Under the pieces are notes generated by a model, which had not been told where the DNA came from, made no database searches, and saw only the letters and a list, made by a program, of their open reading frames with translations. A DNA stretch of 64,000 bases from Pontibacter russatus (GTDB taxonomy: Bacteria > Bacteroidota > Bacteroidia > Cytophagales > Hymenobacteraceae): NCBI RefSeq assembly GCF_009931655.1, contig NZ_CP047984.1:3303001-3367000 (forward strand). The letters are read 5' to 3'. This document shows, piece by piece, positions 1-11,961 of this stretch. The position numbers were made by a program, and so were the translations under genes. Each line of letters starts with the position of its first letter. The first letter of the stretch is position 1.

Positions 1-156
1 AAGCGGGTCCGGTGCGTCAATATCTACAACCAAATCAATGTCGCTGTCCGCCTTGAACCTATTGCCCGTAACAGAGCCAAAGGCAAAAAGGCTTTTGACG
101 CTGTGTTGGCCGCAGAGTTTTTTTATTTGTTCGATATGGTCGCTGATTACTTTCAT
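1..156 (-). CDS. Nucleotidyltransferase-domain protein (MNT-like), truncated by the window edge
   Basis: The gene starts at ATG 156 (minus strand) and runs off the left edge, leaving 52 N-terminal residues. It shows the minimal nucleotidyltransferase signature: a GS motif (AFGSVTG, residues 25-31) followed by the paired acidic residues SDIDLVVD (38-45). Proteins of this type often pair with a HEPN-domain toxin, where the MNT partner adds nucleotides to the toxin and silences it. The partner, if any, would lie outside the window, on the far side of position 1. The family call is firm; a toxin-antitoxin role is inference. The start was found by translating the minus strand directly, and no competing frame explains the stretch. 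Confidence 0.75.
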   Translation of the reverse strand, partial: MKVISDHIEQIKKLCGQHSVKSLFAFGSVTGNRFKADSDIDLVVDIDAPDPL

Positions 157-261
157 GGTAATCCCAATCTACGAATTTTCAAGGTTTATATATGCGCCGC
201 GCTTCCTATTGCTGTTGTATGTGAATTTAAAAAGCTTCCATTGGTAAAATGTTGTTATAAT

Positions 262-1152
262 TTACTTAGCCGAACTAAACCGAAAAAACGTCCCCAATGG
301 CAGCCTCCTGTTGCCGCTGTCGTGGAGATACAACTCGCCCAGTTCCTCATTTTGCACCTGTTTTCCGAAGGTGTCGCGCATCAGGTTGTCCAGTATCATG
401 GCGGAGAAGCCGATGGAGTAGAGGTTGATGAGCAGGAAGTAATCGGTTTTGTCCAGCAGTTCGCGACACAGCTTCACCATCTCGTTCAGCTCGTTTTCCA
501 GTTGCCACTTTTCGCCGTTCGGGCCGCGGCCGTAGGAGGGCGGGTCCAGGATTATGCCGTTGTAGGTGTTGCCGCGCTTCACCTCGCGGCGCGCAAACTT
601 CATGGCGTCCTCCACCACCCAGCGCACATTGTCGAGGTTGCTGGCCTCCATGTTGTCGCGGGCCCAGAAGTTTACCTGCTTCACCGAGTCGAGGTGCGTG
701 GTGTCGGCCCCGGCGGCTTTGGCGGCCAGCGAGGCGGCACCCGTGTAGGCAAACAGGTTCAGCACCTTCGGTTGCGGCGTCTTCAGTTTGCGGGTGGTGT
801 CATATATGAACCGCCAGTTGCTGTCCTGCTCCGGGAACAGCCCCACGTGCTTGAACGACGACAGGCCGAGCCGGAAACGCAGCCTCAGGTCGTTGTAAAT
901 ATAGTCAATGTACCACTGCTCGGGCATTCCTTTCTTCAGCTGCCACTGGCCCTTTTCGGTGCTGTTTTTGTCGCGCGTAAACACGGCCTGCGCCATGCGC
1001 TGCCACTCCCGCTCCGGCAGGTGCTTGTCCCAAATGGCCTGAGGCTCAGGGCGCGCCACATAATAGGGTCCGAAACGCTCCAGTTTCTCGAAATTCCCGG
1101 AATCTACCAATTCATAGTCGGCCCAGTTTTCTGTTGTAAGAAAGGAATACAT
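262..1152 (-). CDS. Class I SAM-dependent methyltransferase (RlmI/RlmK-like)
   Basis: This 296-residue protein carries a Rossmann methyltransferase fold. Motif I reads LNLFAYTGAASLAAKAAG and the motif IV catalytic loop reads DPPSYGRG, the pattern of the RlmI/RlmK group of rRNA cytosine/guanine methyltransferases. It lacks the PUA domain of E. coli RlmI, so it matches the shorter bacteroidotal relatives. The start at 1152 (MYSFLTTENW) is preferred over an upstream in-frame start at 1194 because the extra 14 residues look like untranslated leader. A -7-like TACTTTTG lies at 1199-1192. The gene is divergent from dapF. The exact RNA target is unknown. Confidence 0.8.
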   Translation of the reverse strand: MYSFLTTENWADYELVDSGNFEKLERFGPYYVARPEPQAIWDKHLPEREWQRMAQAVFTRDKNSTEKGQWQLKKGMPEQWYIDYIYNDLRLRFRLGLSSFKHVGLFPEQDSNWRFIYDTTRKLKTPQPKVLNLFAYTGAASLAAKAAGADTTHLDSVKQVNFWARDNMEASNLDNVRWVVEDAMKFARREVKRGNTYNGIILDPPSYGRGPNGEKWQLENELNEMVKLCRELLDKTDYFLLINLYSIGFSAMILDNLMRDTFGKQVQNEELGELYLHDSGNRRLPLGTFFRFSSAK

Positions 1153-1258
1153 ATCTTTGTGGTTTATTTCTGATTGTGTGTCGGTTGGCGGCAAAAGTAC
1201 GACTATCCGACGAGCCTAAAAAACGGCACCTAACCGCTGATTTATTTGTTACACCGAT

Positions 1259-2050
1259 ATGGCATTAACCTTTTATAAGTACCAGGGCACGGGCAATGAC
1301 TTCGTGATGGTCGATAATCGCAAACATACTTTCCCCACAGACGACGAGGCGCTGGTGAAGCAGCTCTGCGACAGGCGCACCGGCGTGGGCGCAGACGGTC
1401 TTATCCTGTTGCAGGACCACCCCGACTATGACTTCGAGATGGTCTATTACAACGCCGACGGCCGGGTAGGCTCGATGTGCGGCAACGGCGCGCGCTGCAC
1501 CGTTCGCTTTGCGCGGCAGTTGGGGGTGATAGAGGACGTAGCCTGCTTCCTGGCCGCCGACGGCGAACACCAGGCCAGTGTGGAGCGTGACCTCATCCAG
1601 CTGAAGATGCACGACGTGAAGGCTGTGGAGCAGATAGGGGAGGACTACTTCCTGAACACTGGCTCGCCGCATTATGTGCGCTTCGTGGAGAATGTGCAGG
1701 ACCTGGATGTGTATAAAGAAGGCCGCGCCATCCGCTACAACGAACGCTTTGCCGCCGTGGGCACGAACGTGAATTTTGTGGAGCGCATCTCGGACGATGA
1801 GATTTTTGTGCGCACCTACGAGCGCGGCGTGGAGGCCGAAACACTTTCCTGCGGCACAGGCGTGACCGCCGCCGCGCTGGTGGCGGGTTTGCAGGGCCTC
1901 CAAAGCCCGGTGAAGGTGAAGACCCTGGGCGGGGAGTTGGAAGTGGCCTTTCAGCAAACCGAAAGAGGTTTTATCTATATCTTCCTCATCGGGCCAGCCA
2001 AGCAGGTTTTCTCAGGCTCCGTGGCCTTGCCGCAAGCGCAACAGATATAA
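1259..2050 (+). CDS. dapF: Diaminopimelate epimerase
   Basis: DapF converts LL-diaminopimelate to the meso form, the last shared step before lysine and peptidoglycan cross-links. The protein is 263 residues, normal for the family. Both catalytic cysteines are present in their expected settings: Cys74 in MCGNGARC and Cys198 in LSCGTGVTAAA. The N-terminal GTGNDFVMVDN stretch is also typical. The enzyme is cytosolic and does not need PLP. The gene is followed 23 bases later by an acetyltransferase on the same strand, so the two are probably co-transcribed. Nothing looks damaged. Confidence 0.97.
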   Translation: MALTFYKYQGTGNDFVMVDNRKHTFPTDDEALVKQLCDRRTGVGADGLILLQDHPDYDFEMVYYNADGRVGSMCGNGARCTVRFARQLGVIEDVACFLAADGEHQASVERDLIQLKMHDVKAVEQIGEDYFLNTGSPHYVRFVENVQDLDVYKEGRAIRYNERFAAVGTNVNFVERISDDEIFVRTYERGVEAETLSCGTGVTAAALVAGLQGLQSPVKVKTLGGELEVAFQQTERGFIYIFLIGPAKQVFSGSVALPQAQQI

Positions 2051-2073
2051 TCAACCCTAAACTCCAGGCCTGC

Positions 2074-2589
2074 GTGTTTCTGAGTTCCGAAAATACCTAT
2101 CTGAGAGCTTTGGAGCCAACGGACCTGGAGTTTCTGTATGCCCTCGAAAACGACACCTCCGTCTGGCACATCGGCAACACGCTCACGCCCTACTCCCGGG
2201 CCACGCTGGAGACTTACCTCGAAAACGCCACCCTCGATATATACACCGTCAAGCAGCTGCGCCTGGTTATATGCAACCGGGCGGATGAGGCCGTCGGCGC
2301 CATCGACCTTTTCGACCTCGACCCGCTGCACCAGCGGGCTGGCGTGGGGGTGGTGGTAACGGCTGCGCACCGGGGCCACGGACACGCCGGAGATGCGCTC
2401 CAACTGCTGCTCGGCTACTGCCAGGACACCCTGCAACTACACCAGGTGTACTGCACCGTCACGGCCACCAACCTCGCCAGCATCAACCTCTTCCAGAAAG
2501 CGGAGTTCGAGAAGGTGGGCATCCGGAGAGAGTGGCTGAAGACGCCCGATGGGTGGCAGGATGTGGTGGAGTTTCAGCGGGTGTTTTGA
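2074..2589 (+). CDS. GNAT-family N-acetyltransferase (RimJ/RimL type)
   Basis: This 171-residue acetyltransferase begins with GTG at 2074, 23 bases after dapF. It shows the RimJ/RimL-like layout: an N-terminal LRALEPTDLEFLY strand, a central DLDPLHQRAGVGVVV strand, the acetyl-CoA loop HRGHGHAGDAL, and the late NLASINLFQKAEFEKVG segment. The Q/RxxGxG/A loop is recognisable but partly altered. The substrate could be a protein N-terminus, spermidine or a small amine, and the sequence does not decide. Its stop codon TGA forms the first bases of a dispersed repeat (see the repeat entry at 2587). Confidence 0.85.
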   Translation: MFLSSENTYLRALEPTDLEFLYALENDTSVWHIGNTLTPYSRATLETYLENATLDIYTVKQLRLVICNRADEAVGAIDLFDLDPLHQRAGVGVVVTAAHRGHGHAGDALQLLLGYCQDTLQLHQVYCTVTATNLASINLFQKAEFEKVGIRREWLKTPDGWQDVVEFQRVF

Positions 2590-2609
2590 TTGCTGGTCGT
2601 TGAATGGTT
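2587..2609 (+). repeat. Stop-codon-linked TGATTGCTGG repeat, copy 1
   Basis: The acetyltransferase stop codon TGA is the start of TGATTGCTGGTCGTTGAATGG. The same motif follows the stops of four other genes in this window, at about 28745, 36636 and 46583 on the minus strand and 59376 on the plus strand. It is not a simple hairpin terminator. Confidence 0.6.
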
Positions 2610-2649
2610 AAACTCTTGAGTAAGCCTCACATGCCAAAATAAACCCACC

Positions 2650-3366
2650 ATGCAAGAATCCGATTTGCACGCGCAGAATAAAATCCTGTTTTTCAACAAG
2701 GACTATATCGCCGAATTTGTATATGGCGCAATAGACGGCACCATCACTACATTTGCGGTGGTGGCGGGGGCAGAGGGCGCCAGCCTGAGCACCTCGGTCG
2801 TCGTCATACTGGGGCTGGCAAACCTGATAGCCGACGGATTCTCCATGTCGGTAGGCAATTTCTTTTCCACCAAAGCCGAGCGGGACTCTTTTGAGAACCA
2901 CAAGGCGGTGGAGTACTGGGAAGTGGAAAACATGCGCGAGCGTGAGGTGGAGGAAATCAGGGAGATATACGCCGCAAAAGGATTTAAGGGGGAGCTGCTG
3001 GAAAAAGTGGTGGAGGTCATCACCGCCGACAAGGATGTGTGGGTGGACACTATGATGAAGGAAGAACTGGAAATGACCAAAGACGACAAGACCCCCTTCA
3101 AAACTGCAGGCGTTACGTTTCTGAGTTTTCTCATTATCGGTTCCATCCCCTTGCTGACTTACCTTTTTGGGGAAGTGGAGGAGGGCTCGCTGTTTCTGTA
3201 CTCAAGCATTCTGACCGGTATCGCCCTCGCCATCATAGGCGTGCTGAAGAGCAGGGTAACAGAGCAGAACATGGTCAGGGGGGTTGCAGAGACTGTTTTC
3301 CTGGGAGGGGTTGCCGCGCTGCTGGCCTATTTTGTCGGAGACATCCTCGAAAAAATCTTGCTGTAA
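2650..3366 (+). CDS. VIT1/CCC1-family iron/manganese transporter
   Basis: This 238-residue membrane protein resembles the vacuolar iron transporter (VIT1/CCC1) family, which exports or sequesters Fe2+ and Mn2+. The first helix pair carries FVYGAIDGTITTFAVVAG and the second LGLANLIADGFSMSVGNFFSTKAE, the family signatures. A hydrophilic, Glu-rich cytosolic stretch follows (about residues 80-145, with EVEEIREIYAAKG), corresponding to the metal-binding domain of VIT1. Three C-terminal helices complete the usual five. In bacteria these proteins probably protect against metal excess; the direction of transport here is inferred. The gene stands alone. Confidence 0.88.
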   Translation: MQESDLHAQNKILFFNKDYIAEFVYGAIDGTITTFAVVAGAEGASLSTSVVVILGLANLIADGFSMSVGNFFSTKAERDSFENHKAVEYWEVENMREREVEEIREIYAAKGFKGELLEKVVEVITADKDVWVDTMMKEELEMTKDDKTPFKTAGVTFLSFLIIGSIPLLTYLFGEVEEGSLFLYSSILTGIALAIIGVLKSRVTEQNMVRGVAETVFLGGVAALLAYFVGDILEKILL

Positions 3367-3733
3367 CGGACACTGCGCCGTTCATATATAGCGGCAGGGT
3401 ATATATCCGAAATGTGTGTAGATGTATATATAAAAGATGCGTTCCGCGTTTTCGGCAGGCTGAATTTATCCCCGTGTGCTACGCCAGAAAACTATCCTGC
3501 CTCCTGATCGAACTTCTGCCACTCTGCCACTTGTTAAAGATTATGGCACGGCCGTCTGCGCGGCAGGCAAAGAAACAGGAAGGTTTATATACCCTGTCGG
3601 TAAATTTGGCAGATGCCCTATATGGCTGTTATTCTGGTACTGTTTTAGTGCAGTTCATCAGAAATGTCGGAAAAACAGCTTACTTTTGACGATATTGTGA
3701 ACCAGGGATTTTTTCTAAAACAGATACATACAG
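3367..3733. other. Non-coding gap upstream of secA
   Basis: The 367 bases between the VIT gene and secA hold no convincing gene. TATATA occurs four times (near 3389, 3401, 3427 and 3586). Open frames here are continuations or shadows of the transporter frame. The only regulatory feature I can support is the -7-like box near 3681. Confidence 0.6.
3681..3688 (+). promoter_or_regulatory. Possible -7 box for secA
   Basis: TACTTTTG fits the Bacteroidota -7 consensus TAnnTTTG and lies 45 bases before the secA start. No TTG is visible at the expected -33 distance, so the site is tentative. Confidence 0.4.
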
Positions 3734-7114
<3,381 letters not shown>

Positions 7115-7228
7115 AATGTATATATGGCAGGCACTGCGCCCGCTATATATCAGAAGATTCAAATAACCTGTAGAGGATGTAACCTGGGGGAGACCTCATC
7201 TTACGTCCTTTACTTTTACCAGAATAAC

Positions 7229-7900
7229 ATGCTTGCAGAAGAGCTTGCTGCCTATATAGACCACACGCAACTTCGGCCCGAGGCCACGGCGGCGCAGGTG
7301 GCGCAGCTTTGCGACGAGGCCCGGCATTATGGCTTCGCGGCGGTGTGCGTGCCCCCCTGCTATGTGCAGTTGGCCAAGGAGCGCCTGGGACCTGGGGCCG
7401 TGGTGAAAGTGGCCACGGTGGTCGGCTTTCCGCTGGGCTACCAGCATGCCAAAGTGAAGCTCCTGGAAACGCACCAGGCCATTGCCGACGGCGCGGATGA
7501 GGTGGACGTGGTGATGAACATCTCCGCCTTCAAGTCCGGGAAATACGAGGAGGTGGGGAACGAACTGGGTGACCTGGCCAAGTTCTGCCATATGCACGGG
7601 GCAGCCTTGAAGGTAATCATCGAAACGGCCCTGCTGACGCCGGAGGAAATCGCGAAAGCGTGTGAGCTATGTGTGGCTGCAGAGTCAGACTACGTGAAAA
7701 CCTCCACCGGCTTTGCCGCACGCGGTGCCTCGCTGGAGGATATAAAACTGATGCGCCGCGCACTCCCCGCCCATATGAAGATCAAGGCATCCGGCGGCAT
7801 CAAAACCACCGCCGATGCCGAAGCGTTAATCAAGGCTGGCGCCGACAGGTTAGGCTGCTCTGCCAGTGTAAAAATCATATCCCATGAACAGACTCCTTAG
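7229..7900 (+). CDS. deoC: Deoxyribose-phosphate aldolase
   Basis: DeoC cleaves 2-deoxyribose-5-phosphate to glyceraldehyde-3-phosphate and acetaldehyde in deoxynucleoside salvage. The 223-residue TIM-barrel has the Schiff-base lysine in DYVKTSTGF and the second conserved lysine in KIKASGGIKT. The conserved DHTQLRPEAT start motif supports ATG 7229; the frame extends 35 codons upstream, but that part has no family similarity. The last 17 bases overlap the start of the next gene, so the two are translationally linked. Confidence 0.96.
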   Translation: MLAEELAAYIDHTQLRPEATAAQVAQLCDEARHYGFAAVCVPPCYVQLAKERLGPGAVVKVATVVGFPLGYQHAKVKLLETHQAIADGADEVDVVMNISAFKSGKYEEVGNELGDLAKFCHMHGAALKVIIETALLTPEEIAKACELCVAAESDYVKTSTGFAARGASLEDIKLMRRALPAHMKIKASGGIKTTADAEALIKAGADRLGCSASVKIISHEQTP

Positions 7901-8399
7901 CATCTGCCTCTCCCTGGCCCTGGTATTCGGGTCGGCCTGCGCCTCCATATCGGCCAGGTCCGGCGGAGGTGCAGCTAAAAAAGCAACCGCCGGAAAGGAA
8001 CTAACGGAAGACCTGAGCGCGTACCGCCCGAAGTACCCGGCGGCGGATGCCCCGGATCCCGCCGCCAGCGTAACGCCAACGCACCATGTAAACGAGAAGG
8101 TGGCCGTGCTGATGGACACGGTGGCCAGCGTGAACAAGAACATCAAGTACGCCAAGGGGTACCGGATACTGGCCTACAACGGCTCCGAGCGCCAGACAGT
8201 CATGGACCTGCGTAAATCCATCATCGCGCGCCTGCCCGATGAGAAAGACTACCTGACCTACCAGCAGCCCAACTTCCGGCTGAAGGTGGGAGACTTTTTC
8301 AGCCGCATAGAGGCGCAGCAGGTGCTCAACCAGATTTCAGACCTCATCCCGAATGCGCAGATTGTGCAGGATCAGATAAACATCAACAAGACCTACTAA
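7884..8399 (+). CDS. SPOR-domain envelope protein
   Basis: This 171-residue protein begins inside the 3' end of deoC (17-base overlap). The N-terminus (MNRLLSICLSLALVFGSAC) is a secretion signal; the Cys suggests a lipoprotein, but the lipobox is imperfect because Gly rather than Leu is at -3. After a low-complexity linker, residues about 90-167 form a SPOR domain (GYRILAYNGSERQTVMDLR... PNFRLKVGDFFSRIEAQQVLNQI), the fold that binds denuded glycan strands of peptidoglycan. Many bacteroidotal SPOR proteins are placed like this, alone and not with division genes. A strong terminator follows. Confidence 0.85.
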   Translation: MNRLLSICLSLALVFGSACASISARSGGGAAKKATAGKELTEDLSAYRPKYPAADAPDPAASVTPTHHVNEKVAVLMDTVASVNKNIKYAKGYRILAYNGSERQTVMDLRKSIIARLPDEKDYLTYQQPNFRLKVGDFFSRIEAQQVLNQISDLIPNAQIVQDQININKTY

Positions 8400-8525
8400 G
8401 AGCCGGGCCATATATAAGCGGGGAATGTATATATAGCCGCCGTCAGAGCATAGGACATCCTAAGCTATATATAATCAGGGCGTGTTTTACTGCCCGGCTC
8501 AGAAGCATAAACAGCAAAAGGTTTT

Positions 8526-8571
8526 AAAAGACGCTGCAGGCTTAATTTGGCCGCAGCGTCTTTTATTTTTT
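8526..8571 (+). terminator. Rho-independent terminator after the SPOR gene
   Basis: A perfect 12-base stem (AAAAGACGCTGC / GCAGCGTCTTTT) with a 15-base loop is followed by a T-rich run, the usual form of an intrinsic terminator. It closes the deoC-SPOR unit. Confidence 0.85.
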
Positions 8572-8672
8572 AGTACCTTTCCTTATGTTTCATACATCTA
8601 CCCTGTAGCAGTTTCAAATCAGTTTGTTAAACTGCGGGAGGAAAGCATATTGCAACATTAAAAAACCTGAAA

Positions 8673-9866
8673 TTGCGAACTGCAGATAAAGTAAAAGAAC
8701 TTGCCAGCCTGTATGCACCCGACGCCGTGCAGGTGCGCCGCCATATACACGCCAACCCCGAGCTTTCGTTTGAGGAGCACAACACAGCTGCCTACGTAAG
8801 GCAGGTGCTGGAGGGATATGGCCTGAGGCCTGTGCCCATGGCTGAAACGGGCCTGGTGGCGCTGATAGAGGGCAAAGACCCCGGAAAGAAAACCATCGCC
8901 CTGCGCGCTGATCTGGATGCCTTACCTATCAGGGAGGCGAATGAGGTGGCATATAAGTCAAGAAACGAGGGGGTGATGCACGCCTGCGGGCATGACGTAC
9001 ACACGGCCTCGCTGCTGGGCGCGGCCCGCATCCTGCAGGAACTGCGGGAAGAGTTTGCGGGAACCGTCAAGCTGATTTTCCAGCCGGGGGAGGAGAAGTT
9101 TCCCGGCGGCGCCTCTATTATGATCAGAGAGGGCGTGCTGCAAAACCCGGCCCCGGAGCAAATCATAGGGCAGCACGTGTTTCCGATGCTGCCGGCGGGC
9201 AAGGTGGGTTTCCGCCCGGGGATGTATATGGCCAGCGCCGATGAGATCTATATCACCGTGAAAGGCAAGGGAGGCCACGCGGCCATGCCCGAGCAGAACG
9301 TAGACACCGTTTTGATTGCCTCCCACCTGATTGTGGCGCTGCAGCAGATCGTGAGCCGCCACGCCAGCCCCAAAGTGCCGTCGGTGCTGTCGTTCGGCAA
9401 GGTGGAGGCCAGGGGAGCCACAAACGTAATCCCTGACGAGGTAAAAATAGAGGGTACCTTCCGGACCATGAACGAGGCGTGGAGGGCAGAAGCACACAAA
9501 CGCATCCGGAAACTGGCAGAGGGCCTTTGCGAAAGCATGGGCGGCAGCTGCGAAATCGACATCAAGAACGGCTACCCCTTCCTCCTGAACGACCCCGACC
9601 TGACGGAGCGCGCACGCGCCGCCGCCGAAGCCTATCTGGGCGCAGAAAACGTGGTGGACCTGGACCTGTGGATGGGAGCCGAGGACTTTGCCTACTACTC
9701 GCAGCAGGTGCCCGCCTGTTTTTACCGCCTGGGCACCCGCAACGAGGCGCGTGGCATTACATCCTCTGTCCACACGCCCACATTCGATATAGACGAGGCC
9801 GCGCTGGAGACAGGGATGGGGCTGATGGCCTACGTGGCCTTGCAGGAGTTAGGGGCTGCTATATAG
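8673..9866 (+). CDS. M20-family metallopeptidase/amidohydrolase (M20D, hippurate hydrolase-like)
   Basis: This 397-residue hydrolase belongs to the M20D group, which splits N-acyl amino acids, hippurate or IAA conjugates. It shows LRADLDALPI, the metal ligands in HACGHDVHTASLLG, the catalytic GEEKFPGGA, and a lid (dimerisation) domain around GKGGHAAMPEQNVDTV. The late MGAEDFAYY supplies another metal ligand. The start is TTG at 8673; no ATG lies nearer and the N-terminus RRHIHANPELSFEEH is fully present. No signal peptide is visible, so it is cytosolic. It is followed 10 bases later by an unknown gene. Confidence 0.92.
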   Translation: MRTADKVKELASLYAPDAVQVRRHIHANPELSFEEHNTAAYVRQVLEGYGLRPVPMAETGLVALIEGKDPGKKTIALRADLDALPIREANEVAYKSRNEGVMHACGHDVHTASLLGAARILQELREEFAGTVKLIFQPGEEKFPGGASIMIREGVLQNPAPEQIIGQHVFPMLPAGKVGFRPGMYMASADEIYITVKGKGGHAAMPEQNVDTVLIASHLIVALQQIVSRHASPKVPSVLSFGKVEARGATNVIPDEVKIEGTFRTMNEAWRAEAHKRIRKLAEGLCESMGGSCEIDIKNGYPFLLNDPDLTERARAAAEAYLGAENVVDLDLWMGAEDFAYYSQQVPACFYRLGTRNEARGITSSVHTPTFDIDEAALETGMGLMAYVALQELGAAI

Positions 9867-9876
9867 TTTCGGATAA

Positions 9877-10494
9877 ATGGAGGCCGCCGGAAACCTGACA
9901 TACCAGCTGCCCACGGGGTTGCTGGGCCGGAAACGGGCCTTGCGCCTCAGCCCTGCTTACCTGGAGTACGAGAACAAAGACAAGGATACCGGGCGTTATA
10001 CCAGGGTCAGCAAAGAGGACATACTGGATATAAAGCACAGCATGAGCTGGATTATATGGTACCGGTTCTACGTCGGCTGCGACTTCCGGATAGACATACG
10101 GACTAGGGAAAGCGGCATCCTGAAAATCAGGTTCGTGAGCTACTTCAGGCAGAACGGTGCCTACCAGAAGGCATATGAGCGCATCACCGACTATATGTGG
10201 GAGCACTACTTCAGCGACATAGAGGAGGCCTATATGCAGGAATTCGCCGCGAAGCAGGACCTGAGGCTCTGCGGCGTGTGGCTGACGGACGAGGGCGCAT
10301 ACTTCGCGCACGACGGGCAACTGACGGAATGGCCGGATGTGGCGGTGAAGGAGTACGAAGAATACTTTGCGCTCTACAACCGGCAGGACCCCGGTCAGAA
10401 CAAAAGAATAGAGTTTGATGAGTGGGAGAGCCATATCCTCTTCAGCGTGATAAGCCTGCTTACGCAGGAGAACAAACCAACCGGAACCGAATGA
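9877..10494 (+). CDS. Hypothetical protein, 205 residues
   Basis: No family is recognised. The protein is soluble and rich in aromatic and charged residues. The N-terminal half (LPTGLLGRKRALRLSPAYLEYEN, then KEDILDIKHSMSWIIWYRFYVGCDFRIDIRT) looks like a beta-rich, PH-like fold; this is an impression only. The C-terminal half has a helical segment (AYQKAYERITDYMWEHY) and an acidic tail. It sits 10 bases after the M20 gene and its stop overlaps the next start (ATGA, 10491-10494), so it is translationally coupled to the DUF2490-like gene. Confidence 0.7.
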   Translation: MEAAGNLTYQLPTGLLGRKRALRLSPAYLEYENKDKDTGRYTRVSKEDILDIKHSMSWIIWYRFYVGCDFRIDIRTRESGILKIRFVSYFRQNGAYQKAYERITDYMWEHYFSDIEEAYMQEFAAKQDLRLCGVWLTDEGAYFAHDGQLTEWPDVAVKEYEEYFALYNRQDPGQNKRIEFDEWESHILFSVISLLTQENKPTGTE

Positions 10495-11285
10495 AAAAAT
10501 GCTGCCTCCTGCTGTTGCTGGCGCTGCCCTTTCTCACACAGGCCCAGAGCAAAGTATACAGCCCAACCGCTATATGGCCTGAACTGCAGTTAAGCTACGG
10601 CCTGGGCGAAGACGGGCTGCTGTTTTTCCGGAACCAGTACCGCCTCAACACCGACGGGCGCTACAACGACCTGCAGGAAAGCGGGCTGCTCAGCGGCTTC
10701 GAGCGCGTGGAACTGACGCTTGGCTACGAACACACCCTGTCGGAGCACTGGCGGGGCGGGGCCATGTTCCGGTACGCCGCAGAGGACTATCCTACCGCCT
10801 CCTTCTACAGCCTTTTCCTGCGCCATAACGGCAACATCCGCAGCCTGTTCTTTAACAAGCAGGTGCTGGCCGAGTACGTGAGCCAGCAGGACCAGGAGGG
10901 GCAGGCGCGTTTCCGCCTGGCCGCCGAACTGGGCAGGCGCCTCCCGCTCCGGAACAGGTTCATCACGCCCAGTTTGGAATACGAAGCCCTGCTGCTGGCA
11001 GACTTCAGCGAAGCGGAAGATGCGGGCAGCGCGCAACGCACAGTGGACCGCACCCGCCTCCGCCTGAACCTGACCTGTGAGGTGACGGAAAAACTGCGCC
11101 TCACCCCGTACTTTATGCGCCAGTCAGACTACTATTACGTGCTGGTGCCGCCGGTATACAATGAGCAGGAGCAACTGGTGGAGGAAGGGTATACCACCAA
11201 ACGCAACCGCGTGTCGCCGGTGGTGGGGCTGGAGGTAAAATACACCTTCAACAGAAGCCCGGGCACTGCCAGTATTACTTATTAG
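10491..11285 (+). CDS. DUF2490-like outer-membrane beta-barrel protein
   Basis: The 264-residue product has a clear signal peptide (MKKCCLLLLLALPFLTQAQS, cleaved about after residue 19). The mature part alternates polar and hydrophobic residues typical of a small outer-membrane beta-barrel, with strands such as ELQLSYGLGEDGLLFFRNQYR and VELTLGYEHTLSEHWRGGAMFRY, and resembles DUF2490 proteins. Function is unknown in this family. The start at 10491 overlaps the upstream stop in an ATGA junction. A longer in-frame extension from 10422 is rejected because the signal peptide begins at 10491. Confidence 0.8.
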   Translation: MKKCCLLLLLALPFLTQAQSKVYSPTAIWPELQLSYGLGEDGLLFFRNQYRLNTDGRYNDLQESGLLSGFERVELTLGYEHTLSEHWRGGAMFRYAAEDYPTASFYSLFLRHNGNIRSLFFNKQVLAEYVSQQDQEGQARFRLAAELGRRLPLRNRFITPSLEYEALLLADFSEAEDAGSAQRTVDRTRLRLNLTCEVTEKLRLTPYFMRQSDYYYVLVPPVYNEQEQLVEEGYTTKRNRVSPVVGLEVKYTFNRSPGTASITY

Positions 11286-11424
11286 GAGCAGGTAACTGCA
11301 AAACAGTCAGCTATATAGTTGTTGTTGTTATATATAAAGTGACAATTTTTCATAGAATACCTTCATGTTGCGGCTGGTACAGTTTTTACTATACTGAAGA
11401 TGTACATCAGTTAACAAAAATTAA

Positions 11425-11433
11425 AAGGAGGTA
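11425..11433 (+). promoter_or_regulatory. Unusually strong Shine-Dalgarno site for hsp20
   Basis: AAGGAGGT lies 5-6 bases before ATG 11438. Most genes here show no such site, as is common in Bacteroidota, so this one is notable and decides the start. Confidence 0.7.
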
Positions 11434-11437
11434 TAAA

Positions 11438-11956
11438 ATGGCACTAACAAGGTATAATGGCATGCAGGACAGTATGCCGAGTTCGTTTAGTTCTATGTTA
11501 GACCGGTTTTTTAACGAGTCTTTGAACACAAGGAGTCTCTCAGACTTTACCCCGCACGTGGATGCGAGCGAAACAGACCAAGGCTTTGAGTTGCAGTTGG
11601 CCCTGCCGGGCGTGAAGGCTGAGGATATACACATTGACTTTCAGGAAGGTAAACTGACGATCTCTGGCGAACGCAAACTGGAGCGCAAGGAGGACGGCCG
11701 TCGCTACCATATGATGGAGACGCAGTACGGTACTTTCAGCAGATCGTTCTACCTGCCCGACAAAGTGGAGCCGGACAAAATTTCGGCGCACTTCGAGGAT
11801 GGTGTGCTGCGCGTAAACGTGCCGAAGGACGCACGCAAAACCATGAAGCGCCAGATCAATGTCACATCCACCTCCGGGGGCGGCAAAGGAAAAGAGAAGG
11901 AGAAAGCAGTAGAGCAGAAAGCCACCGCAAACACAGAAAACAGCAAAGCCAAGTAA
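11438..11956 (+). CDS. Small heat-shock protein (Hsp20/alpha-crystallin)
   Basis: This 172-residue chaperone holds an alpha-crystallin domain at about residues 40-135 (DFTPHVDASETDQGFELQLALPGV... KLTISGERK... FEDGVLRVNVPK). The GVLRV motif is the family hallmark. The C-terminal tail is long, Lys/Glu-rich and low in complexity and has no IxI anchoring motif that I can see. Hsp20 proteins bind unfolded proteins without ATP. The start at 11438 is set by a strong Shine-Dalgarno sequence; an in-frame extension to 11339 lacks support. A terminator follows, so the gene is probably a single unit. Confidence 0.93.
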   Translation: MALTRYNGMQDSMPSSFSSMLDRFFNESLNTRSLSDFTPHVDASETDQGFELQLALPGVKAEDIHIDFQEGKLTISGERKLERKEDGRRYHMMETQYGTFSRSFYLPDKVEPDKISAHFEDGVLRVNVPKDARKTMKRQINVTSTSGGGKGKEKEKAVEQKATANTENSKAK

Positions 11957-11961
11957 GCAGC

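Noticed and set aside
103-1173. 356-codon plus-strand frame opposite the methyltransferase
   Set aside because: Antisense to a gene with clear motif I and IV residues; the translation is His/Val-rich and unlike any protein family.
3039-3689. 216-codon plus-strand frame overlapping the VIT gene
   Set aside because: It overlaps the VIT transporter in another frame and has Arg/Pro-rich composition without any family trace.
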